Assembly: GCF_032854445.1 (NCBI RefSeq)
Contig: NC_088300.1
Location: 3,286,001 to 3,350,000, forward strand
Length of the DNA: 64,000 bases
From: Liolophura sinensis
Taxonomy: Eukaryota > Mollusca > Polyplacophora > Chitonida > Chitonidae
Direction: 5' to 3'
Positions 1 through 11,729 of this stretch are shown in pieces; the first letter of the stretch is position 1; every line of letters starts with the position of its first letter. The notes beneath the pieces were generated by a model. It saw only the letters and a list, made by a program, of their open reading frames with translations, was not told the DNA's origin and did no database searches. Position numbers and translations under genes: made by a program.

Positions 1-231
1 GTGTTCCGTGATGTACTTGGTAACATACTTGGTATATCTTTGCTTTTGCCATCCACAATACATTGTATATCATGCAAACCTGAGACACAATTTAAGACAT
101 ATATTCTGTTCAGTCACAGTGCAATATATAGGCGTAGTGACACCATGTCAATCAATTCTTGTAGTGACCTCTACATACTACACACCAAACAAGATAGGAG
201 TTTGCTTGATAATGGTATACTAAGGTGGGCA

Positions 232-335
232 GTACTTATTTATTTGATTGGTGTTTGTGCTCAACAGCTTTTATGACAGCAGTCAGTACTGTAGGTCAAT
301 GTGGAGGAAACCAGAATAACTGGGGAAAAAACACC
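232..335 (-). repeat. Diverged SINE-A relic downstream of TASP1
   Basis: It starts with the reverse complement of the family tail (TTTATTTGATTGGTGTTT) and continues to a weak match of the central block (ggaggaaaCCAG...ggggaaa). It is much more diverged than the copy at 1641. On the TASP1 strand its tail reads AATAAATAAG about 450 bases after the stop and could serve as a poly(A) signal; that is speculation. The rest of 1-692 shows no gene. Confidence 0.5.
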
Positions 336-692
336 CAACATTGGTTATTAACCAACAGACTTCCAGATCAGTGACAAACAGATTTCACTAGGATATCAAG
401 TTGAGTCCTATTCACTTAATATGAGGAGGTCATATTCATCAGAGCTATAATTCACTAACATTTTTGCTTGCTGATTAGCATAATTTGAAGGTATTCTATT
501 GAAACAGTAAGAAATTATATTTACTGTCTAGTCCAGAAGTTTTCTGCCAAGTCAATGTAAACAGCATACAACACATTAAAGATGGCATAGTCATGTGAAA
601 AACGGGATGAGTTTCAGTAGAAATTCAAGTACTATGACATGTAAAAACTATTTCACAAATACTACAGACAAATTGGAATAAATTACATTTTT

Positions 693-3600
693 TTATTTAT
701 CAACAAATTTTTCAATGTTAAAATGTTTCCCTTGCATACTGTAAGACACTCCACTGACTCCTTCTGCAGGCAGACGAGACACACATGTCTGAAATGATAA
801 AAAATAAGGATGATAGCCAATATCTACTTTCATCTGCAGTATGAATTTACATACTATTTATTTCACTTGTGCATTATCATTCAGCTTTCAGGTTTATAGT
901 TAGGGACATGCACCCCAGCAAATAACTGACAAACTTTATCAGCAGCCTAATTAGTGAGACTTGCATTTAAACTACACGTACATATCAATGACCTCAATTT
1001 TTTTCTCACTCATATACAATTCTAGTATAAATAAAAATATTTACTGGTGCTTTACTAACAGCTAACATGGGACATACTGTAGCAAGATATGTCACAAAGA
1101 AAACCATGTTCTTTTAAAGATTTTTCCTAAACGTTACACTTTACAAACAAATACTTTCAAGGTTTCCATGGACAGCTGATTGTACTGCAGACTTGCCTCT
1201 GGCTTTTTGTCATCTTCTCTCATATATCCTACACACATGCTGTCGGTGGTGTGCAACCATAATAGCTCAACTAAAAACAGAGAATGAGATAACATCAAGA
1301 TAAGTTAGCCTTCATAATGGACTTCATAACCTGTGGTCTCTGAAATCATTCCATAGCATATATCACAGTTCCCCTTTGAGACAGGGTGTATATTTGATGA
1401 GTTTTTCATCCTATTTAGTACACAACTCGCCATTTATAGAATAAATTTACACCAAGACTACTTCAATGACAACAGGCTTGACCCAGCTTTACTCCAATGT
1501 GGAATCACAGTTCAGGTACAGGTTATGTAGTCAGTTTTTTAGTCTGTTTTAATCTCATCAGCCTAATCACTACTCTATAGGAGGACACCACACTGGAATG
1601 TCACCTATATGTCCCCTACCTTCATCCTCTTCTTCTGTCTTATTTATTTATTTGATTTGTGTTTTATGCCATACTCAAGGATATTTCACTTATACGACAG
1701 TGGCCAGCATTATGGTGGGTGGAAACCGGGCAGAGCCCGGGGGAAACCCACGACCATCCGCAGATTGCTAACAAACCTTCCCACGTACGGCCGGAGAGGA
1801 AGCCAGCAAGAGCTGGGCTTCAACTCACAGCGACCGCATTGGTGAGAGATCCCTGGGTCATTACGCTGCACTAGCGCGCTAACCAACTGAGTCACGGAGG
1901 CCCCCTTCTTCTGTCTAATGCTTCACCACTATTACACCATCTAGCTTCTCATCTACCTAACCACCATTGCACAGGAGAAAACACCACACTGGAGTGTCAT
2001 CTGTGTGTCCCCTACCTTCATCTCCCTCTTCCTCTGTGTGATGTGTCATCACTGTTACACCACCTAGCTTCTCATCTACCAAATCATCATCTAACAAAAG
2101 AAGACACCTCATTGGAGTGTCACCTACCATCATCCTCTTTTTCTGTCTGCTGTTTCATCACTATTACACCACCTAGCTTCTCATCTACCTAATCACCATT
2201 CAACAGAAGAAGACACCACACTGGAGTCTCACCTATATGTCCCAACCTTCATCCTCTTCTTCTGGGTGCTGTTTCATTGCTATTACACCACCTAGTTTCT
2301 CCTCTACCAAATCATCATCTAACAAAAGAAGACACCTCATTGGAGTGTCACCTACCATCATCCTCTTCTTCTGGCTGTTGTTTCATCGCTATTACACCAC
2401 CTAGCTTCTCATCTACCAAATCATCATCAAGAAGACACCTCATTGGAGTGTCACCTACCATCACCCTCTTCTTCTGGCTGTTGTTTCATCACTATTACAC
2501 CATCTAGCTTCTCATCTACCTAACCGCCATTGCACAGGAGAAAACACCACACTTGAGTGTCATCTGTGTGTCCCCTACCTTCATCTCCCTCTCCCTCTGT
2601 CTGATGTTTCATGACTATTACACCGCCTAGCTTCTCACTGACATTCTGCAAGAATTTTGAGCCTAGAACAGAGCACCAATATCACATGACAGACTGGAGT
2701 TAACAGTGATGACAACACCATGTTAAACTAATAAAAAGCTTGCAATAAAACATAAACATGTATCTTCAAAAACAAAAACAATACTAACTTTTGTTGGTAT
2801 TTATGTTATGGAGAATATTTTACATACTTAATTGATCTTTAGATCATGTAAAGGGCTATAAATATTTACTAAACTAAAATGTAAACTAAAATGTAACATG
2901 CTGCAATACCAGCAGTACTTCAGTTAAAGAATACAATTGTAGAATTAAGCTTACCCATGCAATTGTGGTACATGTACATGTAGGTCATGAAGCAACTTTG
3001 AAAGCAATAGTTATCCTCCACTCACCTAAGAATTTGTTGACAAATGTTTGGCTTAATGCCACTGGGACTATGTCTGTAGAATGAAGAGCCTGGGCACACT
3101 CTCTTGCTAGCAAAGTCCTCATTAAATGTTCACCACAGCCTTAACAAAGAAACATTGCAACAGTGTACAAATACACATCCATACTTCTAACCTGGATGTT
3201 TTGTTCTGCTTTAACGTTTAATGTTTATATCACACTGCATAGTTTTAAACTGAACAGCATTAATTTATTTGATTGATGTTTTACGCTATGCTCAAAAATA
3301 TTTCAAATTGTACATACATTTTCTCAGATAGAAAATCACAAAATGGAATCTAGTAGGCACACTGTGAACTACACCAGATATTAAAACCTATATGCTAAAT
3401 ACAGCCATGTATCTAACAACATCATGATCAGTTTAAAATTAAGTTTAAAGCTTTAGCACAATAGTCATATGTATCTTTAGAACAAGAGCTTCAGATTTGT
3501 AGGTATACTAATGACCTGATGTGGAGACTGCCACTCCTGGTGACAAAGGTGTCTTAGACTCCGCCCAACACCCCTGCCCCATAAACAGCGGCCTAAAATA

Positions 3601-6600
3601 GACAGAAATATTGATGTCAAATTCGCAAAATCACCTTATTCTGTATTAGCTATTTCACTGACTTGAGCCTGGTATAATTATAGTCAGTGAGTACCAGTGC
3701 AAAGTGCTTGATTGATAGCTTTGCCAACAGCATGTATGCTTGTATATGATAAAATATGTCAGAACCAAAGATCCATCCCATGCAAGTGGCAGACAGACAC
3801 AAGTAGAATACACAGGCAGTTTGTCTCTGGCAAAGTCAGGTGATACAAGGGTATCTGTCACACTGTCACTTCAAATTTAACACTTTGCTCTTCCCAGAGG
3901 CCCTCTATAACAATCACATGAAGATTAAACTAACAGTATACACAAATCCATTTTTTAAAAACATGAAACAGTCGACAATACATCACCATATATATCGGGT
4001 TATATAAATTTAACGGTTGAAATAATTTTACAAATAAAGTCACTCAAAAGCAGAAAGAGATGGTGCTCTTTTGATCAGACATTCTAAACTGTTCCAAGCA
4101 TAACATCTCATGACTGTAAAACTGTTTTTATAATAGTTATGCTTATCAATATGAAGGCTGTTAACAGTTGATCTAAGAAACTTATTGTAAACTGCTGTGT
4201 TTTTAACAAGCAATTCTTTTAGATATAGTGGTGACTCATGCATTTAAAGGGGAAGAAAGCTCAAAAACATGACACTATAGGCTAAAAAGAGCACATTTTT
4301 TTGTATCTGGTGGTGCCTGCTGCATAATTTTGCGATTTTTCCTCGCCATACACGTAAGGCCTGAACACAGCAAAGCTGGCATACATCACTGAGTCCATCG
4401 CATCCTCCATCTTTAACACCCTGTAATTTATGCTGGTGGTGTGTTGCCTCTCAGCCAATGAGAGTCGTTAAAACTGCTGGCTTGTTTGTGTAAACTCAGA
4501 ACCTATGTCCAACATTCCGGTTTCCTAATCGTCAAGCGGAAAACGAACTGTACTGTTCGCTACCTTATGGGAAGAAGAGTTCTACTGGAAATATACGAAC
4601 TGCATTTCTGCGGTTTCCGACGGCAATTCTCCTCCTAATACAGAAGACTACAGGACTAGTTCTTATTAGCCAATCTGAAATTGGCATCCAGTGTAACTCT
4701 AGGAGAATGGGAGCTGTACCAGTATGTATTTTACAGTCTAAAATAATTTTAGCTGCTCTTTTTTGAAGCTTAAATAATCTGTCAGTAAGTGACTGTGGAC
4801 AAATTCCCCACACTGAACTACAGTAATCAAAATGTGGCAAAATATAGCTATGAAAAAAGTTTTTTGTGTCTTCAAATCCAGATAAATCTTTTTCTGCCTT
4901 AAAATTCCAAGAACTTTCGAAATTTTTTTGCAAATGAAGTCAATATGATCTTGCCATGTAAATGTTTCATTCATGAAAACACCAGGCAATTTTGTTAATG
5001 AGACTTGTTCAATTGAAGAGTCTTCATTCAATTTTCATGTTTAAGGCATTTTTTTTTTTTACTTTTCTGAGATGCTGTCGAGGACTTATTAACATAAATT
5101 TTGTTTTTATCTTTATTAAAATACATTTCATTTTCATAACACCATGCAGTGACAGCTTTTAGGTTTTGGCTCAATTTCTGTAATAGTTTTAGCACAACAA
5201 TGGATAGTTGTGTTATCAGCAAAGTTGTCAACATTTATATACATGATGAAAAGTAGTGATCCCAATGTTGAGCCTTGTAGAAGACCTATTTCTATTGTCA
5301 TCTCCCCTGAAGCCTTTCCTGCTACATTAACTACACAGTTTCTGTTCTGGAAATAAAACTTAAAGAATCTCAAGGCTGTGTTGTGGAACTTATACACTTA
5401 TAGCTTATCTAGTAGGATTGAGTGGTTTACCATATCGAAGGCTTTTTGAAAATCAAGCTTAACAGATCCAACTATCTTTCCATTATCAATTGATTTACGC
5501 CAGCATTCAGCAATTTTGATAAAAGCAGTTTCACAGGAATGTGACTTACAAAACCCAGACTGATCCTTGTATTATATCTGAAATGTTTCCAGGTGCTCAC
5601 ACAGACAGTTATGTACATGCCTTTCAATTATTATTGATTTTATTGGAAGTACTGATATGGGCTGATAATGTCTGATGTTATAGGAAGTACTGATATGGGC
5701 CGATGAGCCGCTTTTTGATGAATGACTTAATTCCTCCTGTGTGGATAAGGATGACATTTGCTGTTTATTTCAGTACTGGTATAGGTACTTGTTGTTATGC
5801 ACTTGTTTGATATTGAAGTCAATGATTTTGTTATGACTGGTGTAGAACATTTTAAAAATGTAGCATTTATACAGTCAAGACCACAGGCTATTGTTTCGTA
5901 ATGCACATAATTGTTCAAAGACATACTTTTCAGTAGCATTATGAATAGAGAAAGTATAATCTCCTGGTACTTTTTCACTGATAACACATTTTAATTTGCT
6001 AAGGTTTGCCTCTACTCTGGAAGATCTTGATTGTGAAATACTTCTGCTACAATTTCCGCAGAAGTTCTTAGATAAATTGGGAATCTGTTCAGAATCATCG
6101 GTTACATGTACATCATTGTACATCAGTTATAATTTGAATAGAGGAGTGGTTTGAATTTATGGTTTGCAGTAATTTCCAGATAAGCTGTTTTAATGTGAAA
6201 GATTCCATTAAACTTTTCCATGGTTTGGGCCTGGGTATCTCATGTTTATGGGAGGAAACCTGGTAGAGCCTGGGGGAAACCCACAAACCACGTATGGCAG
6301 AGAGGATGCCATCATGAGCTGGACTTGGACTCACAGCAACCACATTGGTGAGTGAAAGTTCACAATATCTTTTCATAACACTGCCATCAAAGTTTTACTC
6401 TATGGAACTACATGCACTGCTATTTCCTGCCTAAAATTCCTGCCAATAAACGACAGTTATAAATGCGAAGAACCTTTTTGGCTGCTATGATAACCTGCAT
6501 GAAGATGATATACTGTAAGTATTTACCCAGTGTACAGCATTCTTATTCCCACCTGATAATGGTTACAGCTCAAGCTGTGTTGAAGGACACCTGTTAGTGT

Positions 6601-9600
6601 ACAGATGTACTACATGTAGTTAATCACACAGCCAGTAACATTATGCCACAGGAAGGGGGAGAACAGGTATTCCTTGTTTGATGGGAAAGATTTCTCATAA
6701 AGGGGCTGAAATTAATCAGAAAAACATGAGAAGCCAACTTCTAATTTACCTGCCCAATCCGACCAGGGTGTTTTAAGGAAATTCCTCCTGATGACACTGC
6801 GGATGCTACATTTCCACGGCTATCTAAACAGACGGCACCAACAGTGTCCTGGACAAGGCTTGGGTCATCATCCGATATAGTCTTCTGATGAAGAACAGAC
6901 ATACTTCATATATTAAAGTAATAACTGAATCTGACCTGTTTTCTTTAAATAAATACTGTTAGCTGTGCTCTTCACACAAATGGGTGTACCAGTAGGTATA
7001 TCCATCGTGTGAAGCATAAAAAATCAACAACACAAGCATCCTATAATTATTGAATTGAGGATTAATAGCATGATTCCTGCACATATACATCTATAACGAT
7101 GAATTTGTTACACCAAACTGAGGCAGGTACTTACTTCTTCATTGTTGACCTTCAAATGACCTCTAACCCTCTTTGCCTTCTTGTTTTCTGTCTCCTCCAG
7201 CTTCCTCTTGTGCTGACAATAAGTCTTCAGAGAGAAGTCTGAGATACACATGAATACAGAGGCACATGCTTTAGGACCCTGCGATACTGAAATGCTTGCG
7301 CTCAATGAACAAACAAATGAACTCAATGTCTGATCATTTATTTACTTGATCAGTGTTTTCTGCTGTACTCAAGGCAGAGGACCACATTATAATGGAAATC
7401 AGGCAGAGCATGGGGGAAACTGGCAGACCTTCCAACACATGACCAGAGAGGAAAACCACCATGGGCTTCACTTCCCACTCAAAGTGATCGCATCTGTGGG
7501 AGGCTTCAAGGTCATTGTACTGCCAATGTCTGATGGGGAAACTAGCTAGCTGAATAAAACTTTATATTATTTAATACACACAAAACCATACTTATGAAAC
7601 AAAATTCCATAAAACGAATTTCTGTAAGAGTTCATTAGAGAATTTATTACCAACCTGTGATGAGAGTGCTGTCAGTGACCACTTCACACCCATTGTGGAG
7701 GGCCCAGTCACTGGCACCAGTACCCACCAAAACACTGGAACAAAGTACACTCATTAATTCATTAACACAAATTGATTGTTCTGATTTGCATGTGTACATT
7801 TCTTATGTGGAAATACCTCTAAAGGTGACTGGTAGCAGAATGGGGGCTTCATCTGTGTGGTAGTGATTACTGGAGAAACCCGGTGAGGCCATGTGGGGCA
7901 GTGGGGCCATGCACATTATTTCACAATAACTCAACAAAGGAACTGTACATGGATGTGAACACATTTGTCTTATATGTTGTACATTTACATGCATATGTGG
8001 TAATTTTTTCTATTCCAGGCCAAAGAGCAATTTATTTTTAATCAGAACACCACAAATGTTTGTTGATATCACATCTGTAACAGAGTGTCACGGTCAATAA
8101 ATGAGTGAGGGTGAAATTGAAAGTTTGCAAGCCTAACATCAGGTGGGTCAGAGAGGTTAACAGCAAAATCCCCCAATCTCACTGGACTCCTTAAGCTTTA
8201 TACATGTCATATACATGTACATATCTGCATGTTCACATTAAATGTCCTCTTATTACATAAAGTGTTATTACCAAGGTAGTGATGTGTGTAAGGATGCACT
8301 AGCTTAAACCACTTACAGTACATTTGCTTACCAGTGACAATGTTATTACAGCACTGAAAATGTAACACATGAGCAATGTTAAAATACTGGAAATTCTTAT
8401 CTTTCTGTGTCTTCACACCTTGGGGGAATTCTACCCAGTGACAATGTTTTTGTCTGTCCTTCCACCAGTTTTTTTGCCACACAGACAGGGTTTTTCACAC
8501 CTGCACAGAGAGACAATAAAAAGTTGATTATGAAAACAATAGCTTTTCATTAAAATGTGCAGCACTGAAGTCAGCATTACAAAGAACCACTAATTTCTAA
8601 GGTCCAAATACCTAAGAAAGGTTTTAATTCCTGAAAAAGGTTTTAATTCCTGAGAAAGGTTTTAATTCCTGAGAAAGGTCTTTACTTCCTGAGAAAGGTT
8701 TTAATTCCTGAGAAAGGTTTTAGTTCCTGAGAAAGGTCTTTACTTCCTGAGAAAGGTTTTAATTCCTGAGAAAGGCCTTTACTAAGATAAAAGAGACAAT
8801 CACAAAACTTCTGCTCACTTTGTTACTAACAGGGCTTTGTTAATGTATTAGCGCTAACTCAATGCCCTAAATCAAGAGGTATGTCAGGTATCTACCATAT
8901 AAGTGATAAATTCCCTAATGTGGTCCACGATCCAATGTCTTCACACTTACATGTACACTGTTGTGCTGTAACTTTGTATACTGTATTTTCTGCGTACAAA
9001 GTTCTTTGGAAGTGAAGAATGATACATGCAATATCCATTACTAGCCACCATATTCCAAATAAAGGTCCAGTTTACCTCACAAATCAGTGGTTATTAAAGA
9101 CGGGAAACTGTAATGTAATTTAACACACCTGATATAGCTCCCACGGCACCAAATAGAAGAGACTCTCCATCCATGACTCCAGAGTCACATTCTACCTTCC
9201 CTTCCAGAGTCAAAGCTGAACCCAGGCCTGCATTTGTACAGCTGGAGTCCTGGTTTTACAAGGATCAAAATATGTTTCAAACACCAACACAAAACAACAG
9301 ACCCAATCAATCCAATCTTATCAAATATCCACCTCCTTTGATAATGAACACAAAATTTAGACAATAATTTTATGAACTTGCTTGCAGCACTGTCTAGAGC
9401 ATTACTCTCAAACCGTGAAGCATAGGTCTCAAGTTCAATTCCTACACCCTCTTGTTCAACTGAAGCTTCATGTCAGGCAGTTTGTATGGCAAAGTTCACT
9501 ACTGACCCAGGGAAGTTGCAGGATTTCCTTCACCTTTAAACCTGACTACTGTTCACATCAAAGCCATGTGTACAGTGTAATGGGGGAAAAAACATAACCC

Positions 9601-11371
9601 TCTCATTAGGGGACATTTTTCAATCCAATTACACTGGTTGCGTTTTGCTCATCTAGTATGGGAAAGAAGACATGTAATGGCTGCAGCTCAGTTCCCTTCA
9701 GCTCAATTGGTAGAGGGCTCGACTTCGGCTTTGGGGATCTGCGTTCAAATCATAGTGTCACCCAGAGAGTAAATCCTTTATCCATTACACATGATATACC
9801 CATACACACACTCTCTAAACAAGCAAAAGTCAAGATTGTTTGGCACCCAATACAATTATCTTGGCAGAAAACAGGTCTGTGAGACACTGATCTTGTTTAC
9901 ATGAATTATATTAATCTATCATATTTAAAACATGTACCTCTAAAACTTTTACAGCAGCAGCCACACCATCTAATGCTGAAGCTCCATCTAAGAGTAGCGT
10001 CATAGCCTGTGAAATGAGAAAATGTACGTGATCAGCAAATATACGTGAATCTTACCACCTATGCTAATATGATCCAGGCAAAATATAAATAACAAATATC
10101 CTAATGCTATGTCTGTCTGTCTTTTGTGTCTGTTTCCTTTTGCTTTTTTTCCCCTTCAACCTGATTTTATTTAATTTTCCAGCAAATGGCATTACATCCA
10201 AACTATATATAGCTGAATTTTTCAGTTATACTAAAACCTTCAAGATTACATGTTTTGATACGAGATCTGTGAATGTGTTGTTTATAGCCTAACAGTCCTG
10301 ACTCCCCCAACCTCAACACCCTCCATCCCAGGGCATCATCCTCTATTTCTTTCTGATTTTGACAACTGAGTTGGACACAGCTCTGCGTTCACCTGTTTAC
10401 AGGCCTCCTCACACACTTCCTTGTACTGCTTTTCTCTTGACACAGAATGATAACCTGCACCTAAAAAATAAGAAGTATGAAAGGAAATGCATGATTAGAT
10501 ACAAACATGCGTATGTCAATTTCAGAATTTTGAGTTGAATTGAGCATTTCTTATTTTTTTTTATTTTTACAAAGTGCGTCAGCGGTACCAAAGTTTACAT
10601 GCTCTCGGTTACATTACAACTCACCAAAATCAGGTGTCTCCTGATGTCGGTTACCTGCAAGTTTGTTTTTCGACCATATCTTGGTTTGTACTCTACATTA
10701 CACAACTGTGAATGACTCAAAATAACCCTTATGATCACACACGGCAAATACAAGATACATACAATGATCAGTAATTAAGATGAATCTATAGGCTAAGACA
10801 AGGGCATGGACTACAGACTACAGATACCCCTATATTTCCCATATGGGCCTACCTGTATAAATTAGCAAGTACTTTTACAGCAGTCCCCATATGCCCATAA
10901 AATGCACCCTGTGTTTCATGAAACCACGATTTGCATTTTTGACTACTGAACAGCTAGCTAAAGGATTTATCTATCATAAACAATAGAGTTTGAATGTTTT
11001 GACTTTGTCATATTTTATGTTAATCAGTTGAACATGTAAAAATTTCTGTATATTTTAGTAGGCCTATATGTCATTATCTTACAAGATAATATGACACAAA
11101 ACTATAAAGGATCGAATTAGTGCGAAGTCTTGCTCCAGACCTATATGTTCTGTACATTCCATGTGTTCTGAGGATAATCGCTTCTACCTGTATCATAACA
11201 CACCGATACAGGCACCCATGATGTAGGGCTATCTCCTCTCTAGCCTATCGATAGCATAAAACTTGAACGTGTAATTCATTACAGACTTATAGGCCATCTC
11301 CTCTCAAACCTTCTCTAACTTTATCTCCATAGTTTACCTGCATGCACCATAATCACAGCCTTGTTAGCCAT
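693..11371 (-). CDS. TASP1: Taspase-1 (threonine aspartase 1), 13 coding exons
   Basis: Taspase-1 is an Ntn-hydrolase protease of the asparaginase-2 family. It cuts itself before a threonine, which becomes the nucleophile, and then cleaves nuclear substrates such as MLL and TFIIA after Asp. Coding exons in gene order are 11371-11338, 10460-10393, 10006-9938, 9249-9129, 8500-8419, 7734-7655, 7238-7135, 6884-6750, 3592-3516, 3139-3026, 2662-2579, 1270-1197 and 788-693. All phases agree, giving about 378 residues (human about 420). Visible marks are the start MANKAVIMVHAG, then GYHSVSREKQYKEVC, TNAGLGS, the lysine/arginine-rich loop in exon 7 (HKRKLEE, KKAKRVRG), the cleavage site QD/TVGAV with Thr about residue 200 (codon 6845-6843), SSGGISLKHPGRIGQ, CGEHLMRTLLARECA and HTTDSMCVGYM. 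Exon 9 carries one extra base in a G-run, and intron 12 uses a GC donor. Exon 1 lacks the longer human N-terminus. Identification is very secure. Confidence 0.95.
789..1196 (-). other. TASP1: GC-AG intron (TASP1 intron 12)
   Basis: The coding match ends at ...AAAAGCCAGAG and is followed by GCAAGT, the usual form of a GC donor; the acceptor TTTCAG lies at 789-794. Joining gives KKPE/TCVSRLP in the frame expected from human GKAK/THISRLP, so no nearby GT site is needed. Confidence 0.8.
1641..1905 (-). mobile_element. SINE-A, near full length, with target-site duplication
   Basis: tRNA-derived SINE. Read on the minus strand it starts with GGCCTCCGTGACTCAGTTGG (A-box region of the tRNA-like head), has a B-box-like segment near TGAGTTGAAGCC, the central block with GGGGGAAACCCAC, and ends in ...AAATCAAATAAATAAATA. 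It is flanked by an exact 11-base duplication, TTCTTCTGTCT, at 1630-1640 and 1906-1916. It is inserted in the last unit of the TASP1 exon-derived tandem array. Confidence 0.92.
2016..2090 (-). other. TASP1: Candidate in-frame cassette exon in the TASP1 array
   Basis: Acceptor TTTTGTTAG and donor GAAG/GTAGGG bound 75 bases (a multiple of 3) in phase 1-1, the same phase as the real exon 11 to 12 junction. Translated it reads DDLVDEKLGGVTVM plus an acidic tail with no stop. Inclusion would insert a second copy of this strand into Taspase-1. Use in vivo is unproven. Confidence 0.35.
2247..2318 (-). other. TASP1: Second candidate in-frame cassette exon in the TASP1 array
   Basis: Acceptor TTTTGTTAG and donor GAAG/GTTGGG bound 72 bases in phase 1-1, reading DDLVEEKLGGVIAMKQ plus an acidic tail with no stop. 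The donor is weaker than at the copy at 2016. Other units lack a usable acceptor or enter in the wrong phase. Confidence 0.3.
3259..3312 (-). repeat. SINE-A tail fragment
   Basis: TTTATTTGATTGATGTTTTA followed by cgctatgctcaaaaatattt matches only the 3' tail of SINE-A in minus orientation, within TASP1 intron 9. Confidence 0.6.
4030..6125 (-). mobile_element. Decayed non-LTR retrotransposon (CR1/L2/Jockey-like LINE), interrupted
   Basis: In gene order on the minus strand one reads reverse-transcriptase pieces: GLDCINATFLK (usual GLDGI..), YQPISVLPI (usual FRPISLLP), a finger/palm piece near FQKAFDMVNH, and QGSTLGSLLFIMYIND-like sequence. A thumb-like piece (GVFMNETFTWQDHIDFICKK) follows, and near 4040-4243 the typical ORF end YAWNSLECL...APSLSAF. 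Several stops and frameshifts are present and there is no endonuclease domain, so it is 5'-truncated and dead. It lies in TASP1 intron 8. Clade cannot be fixed by eye. Confidence 0.8.
4245..4660. repeat. Unclassified insertion inside the LINE
   Basis: LINE coding similarity stops near ...LHWMPISDW at about 4665 and resumes at about 4243 (MHESPLYLKELL). The 0.4 kb between shows no LINE similarity, no clear terminal repeats and no recognisable SINE head. Boundaries are approximate. Confidence 0.45.
6238..6360 (-). repeat. SINE-A internal fragment
   Basis: Contains the central block (ggaaaCCTGGTAGAGCC, GGGGGAAACCCAC) and part of the head (GAGCTGGACTTGGACTCAC), without tail. Located in TASP1 intron 8. 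Confidence 0.7.
7335..7545 (-). repeat. Old SINE-A copy
   Basis: Tail (TTTACTTGATCAGTGTTTTC), central block (aaatCAGGCAGAGC, GGGGGAAACTGG) and head remnants are all recognisable but strongly diverged; in TASP1 intron 6. Confidence 0.6.
8610..8782. repeat. 19-20 bp minisatellite in TASP1 intron 4
   Basis: About nine tandem units of AAAGGTTTTAATTCCTGAG, alternating with a 20-bp variant (AAAGGTCTTTACTTCCTGAG). Confidence 0.9.
9660..9790 (+). repeat. tRNA-like SINE head fragment
   Basis: A-box-like AGCTCAATTGGTAGAGGGCT and B-box-like GCGTTCAAATC are spaced as in a tRNA, but the acceptor ends do not pair, so it is a SINE head rather than a tRNA gene. A related diverged piece precedes it near 9400-9590. 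Confidence 0.45.
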
Positions 11372-11479
11372 GGAGCAAGACTGCACAAGACTACGGTAAA
11401 TAATACAGCAATCTCTATTTTTCACTTGAATAAAACGTGACAGGCACACTGGAATGAAGTGACAAGAACTTTTCAGGCT

Positions 11480-11570
11480 GTAAACAATTTTTTGTAGTAG
11501 CCGCGCGTGTAATAGCGCGCCTTGGCTTCGGTGGGTGCAAAGCTGTCGCGTAGCACGAAGATTGGAAAAA
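11480..11570. promoter_or_regulatory. CpG-rich patch, candidate divergent promoter of TASP1 and SDHAF1-TAMM41
   Basis: CpG-rich sequence (CCGCGCGTG, AGCGCGCC, GTCGCGTAGC) in an otherwise AT-rich region, about 110-200 bp upstream of the TASP1 start codon. It faces the plus-strand SDHAF1-TAMM41 unit, whose 5' UTR appears spliced (acceptor at 13031). No TATA box is evident. Confidence 0.4.
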
Positions 11571-11729
11571 CACTACCAGGAAGGTTGTTGGCTTCTCACT
11601 CACGCATACTTCTTTCTCATAGGACTGGCACCTCCGCTTTTGAATTAACACTGAAAATTTTACTTTGTCTCTGAACACACTGATTTTTCTTTTATATCTA
11701 TTGTATGGAATTTGTATGGTCGTTTTTTA

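Larger units (their letters stand above)
1925..2662 (-). repeat. TASP1: Tandem array derived from TASP1 exon 11 and its splice signals
   Basis: Seven units recur with starts of the shared motif TACACC(A/G)(C/T)CTAG at 1932, 2056, 2165, 2284, 2393, 2496 and 2619, so the period is 103-124 bp. On the gene strand each unit holds the exon core (EKLGGVIVMK-like), an acidic stretch, a donor such as G/GTAGGT, a short intron-like piece and usually an acceptor TTAG. The rightmost unit is the functional exon 11 (2579-2662). A further partial unit lies to the left, split by the SINE at 1641. Confidence 0.9.
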
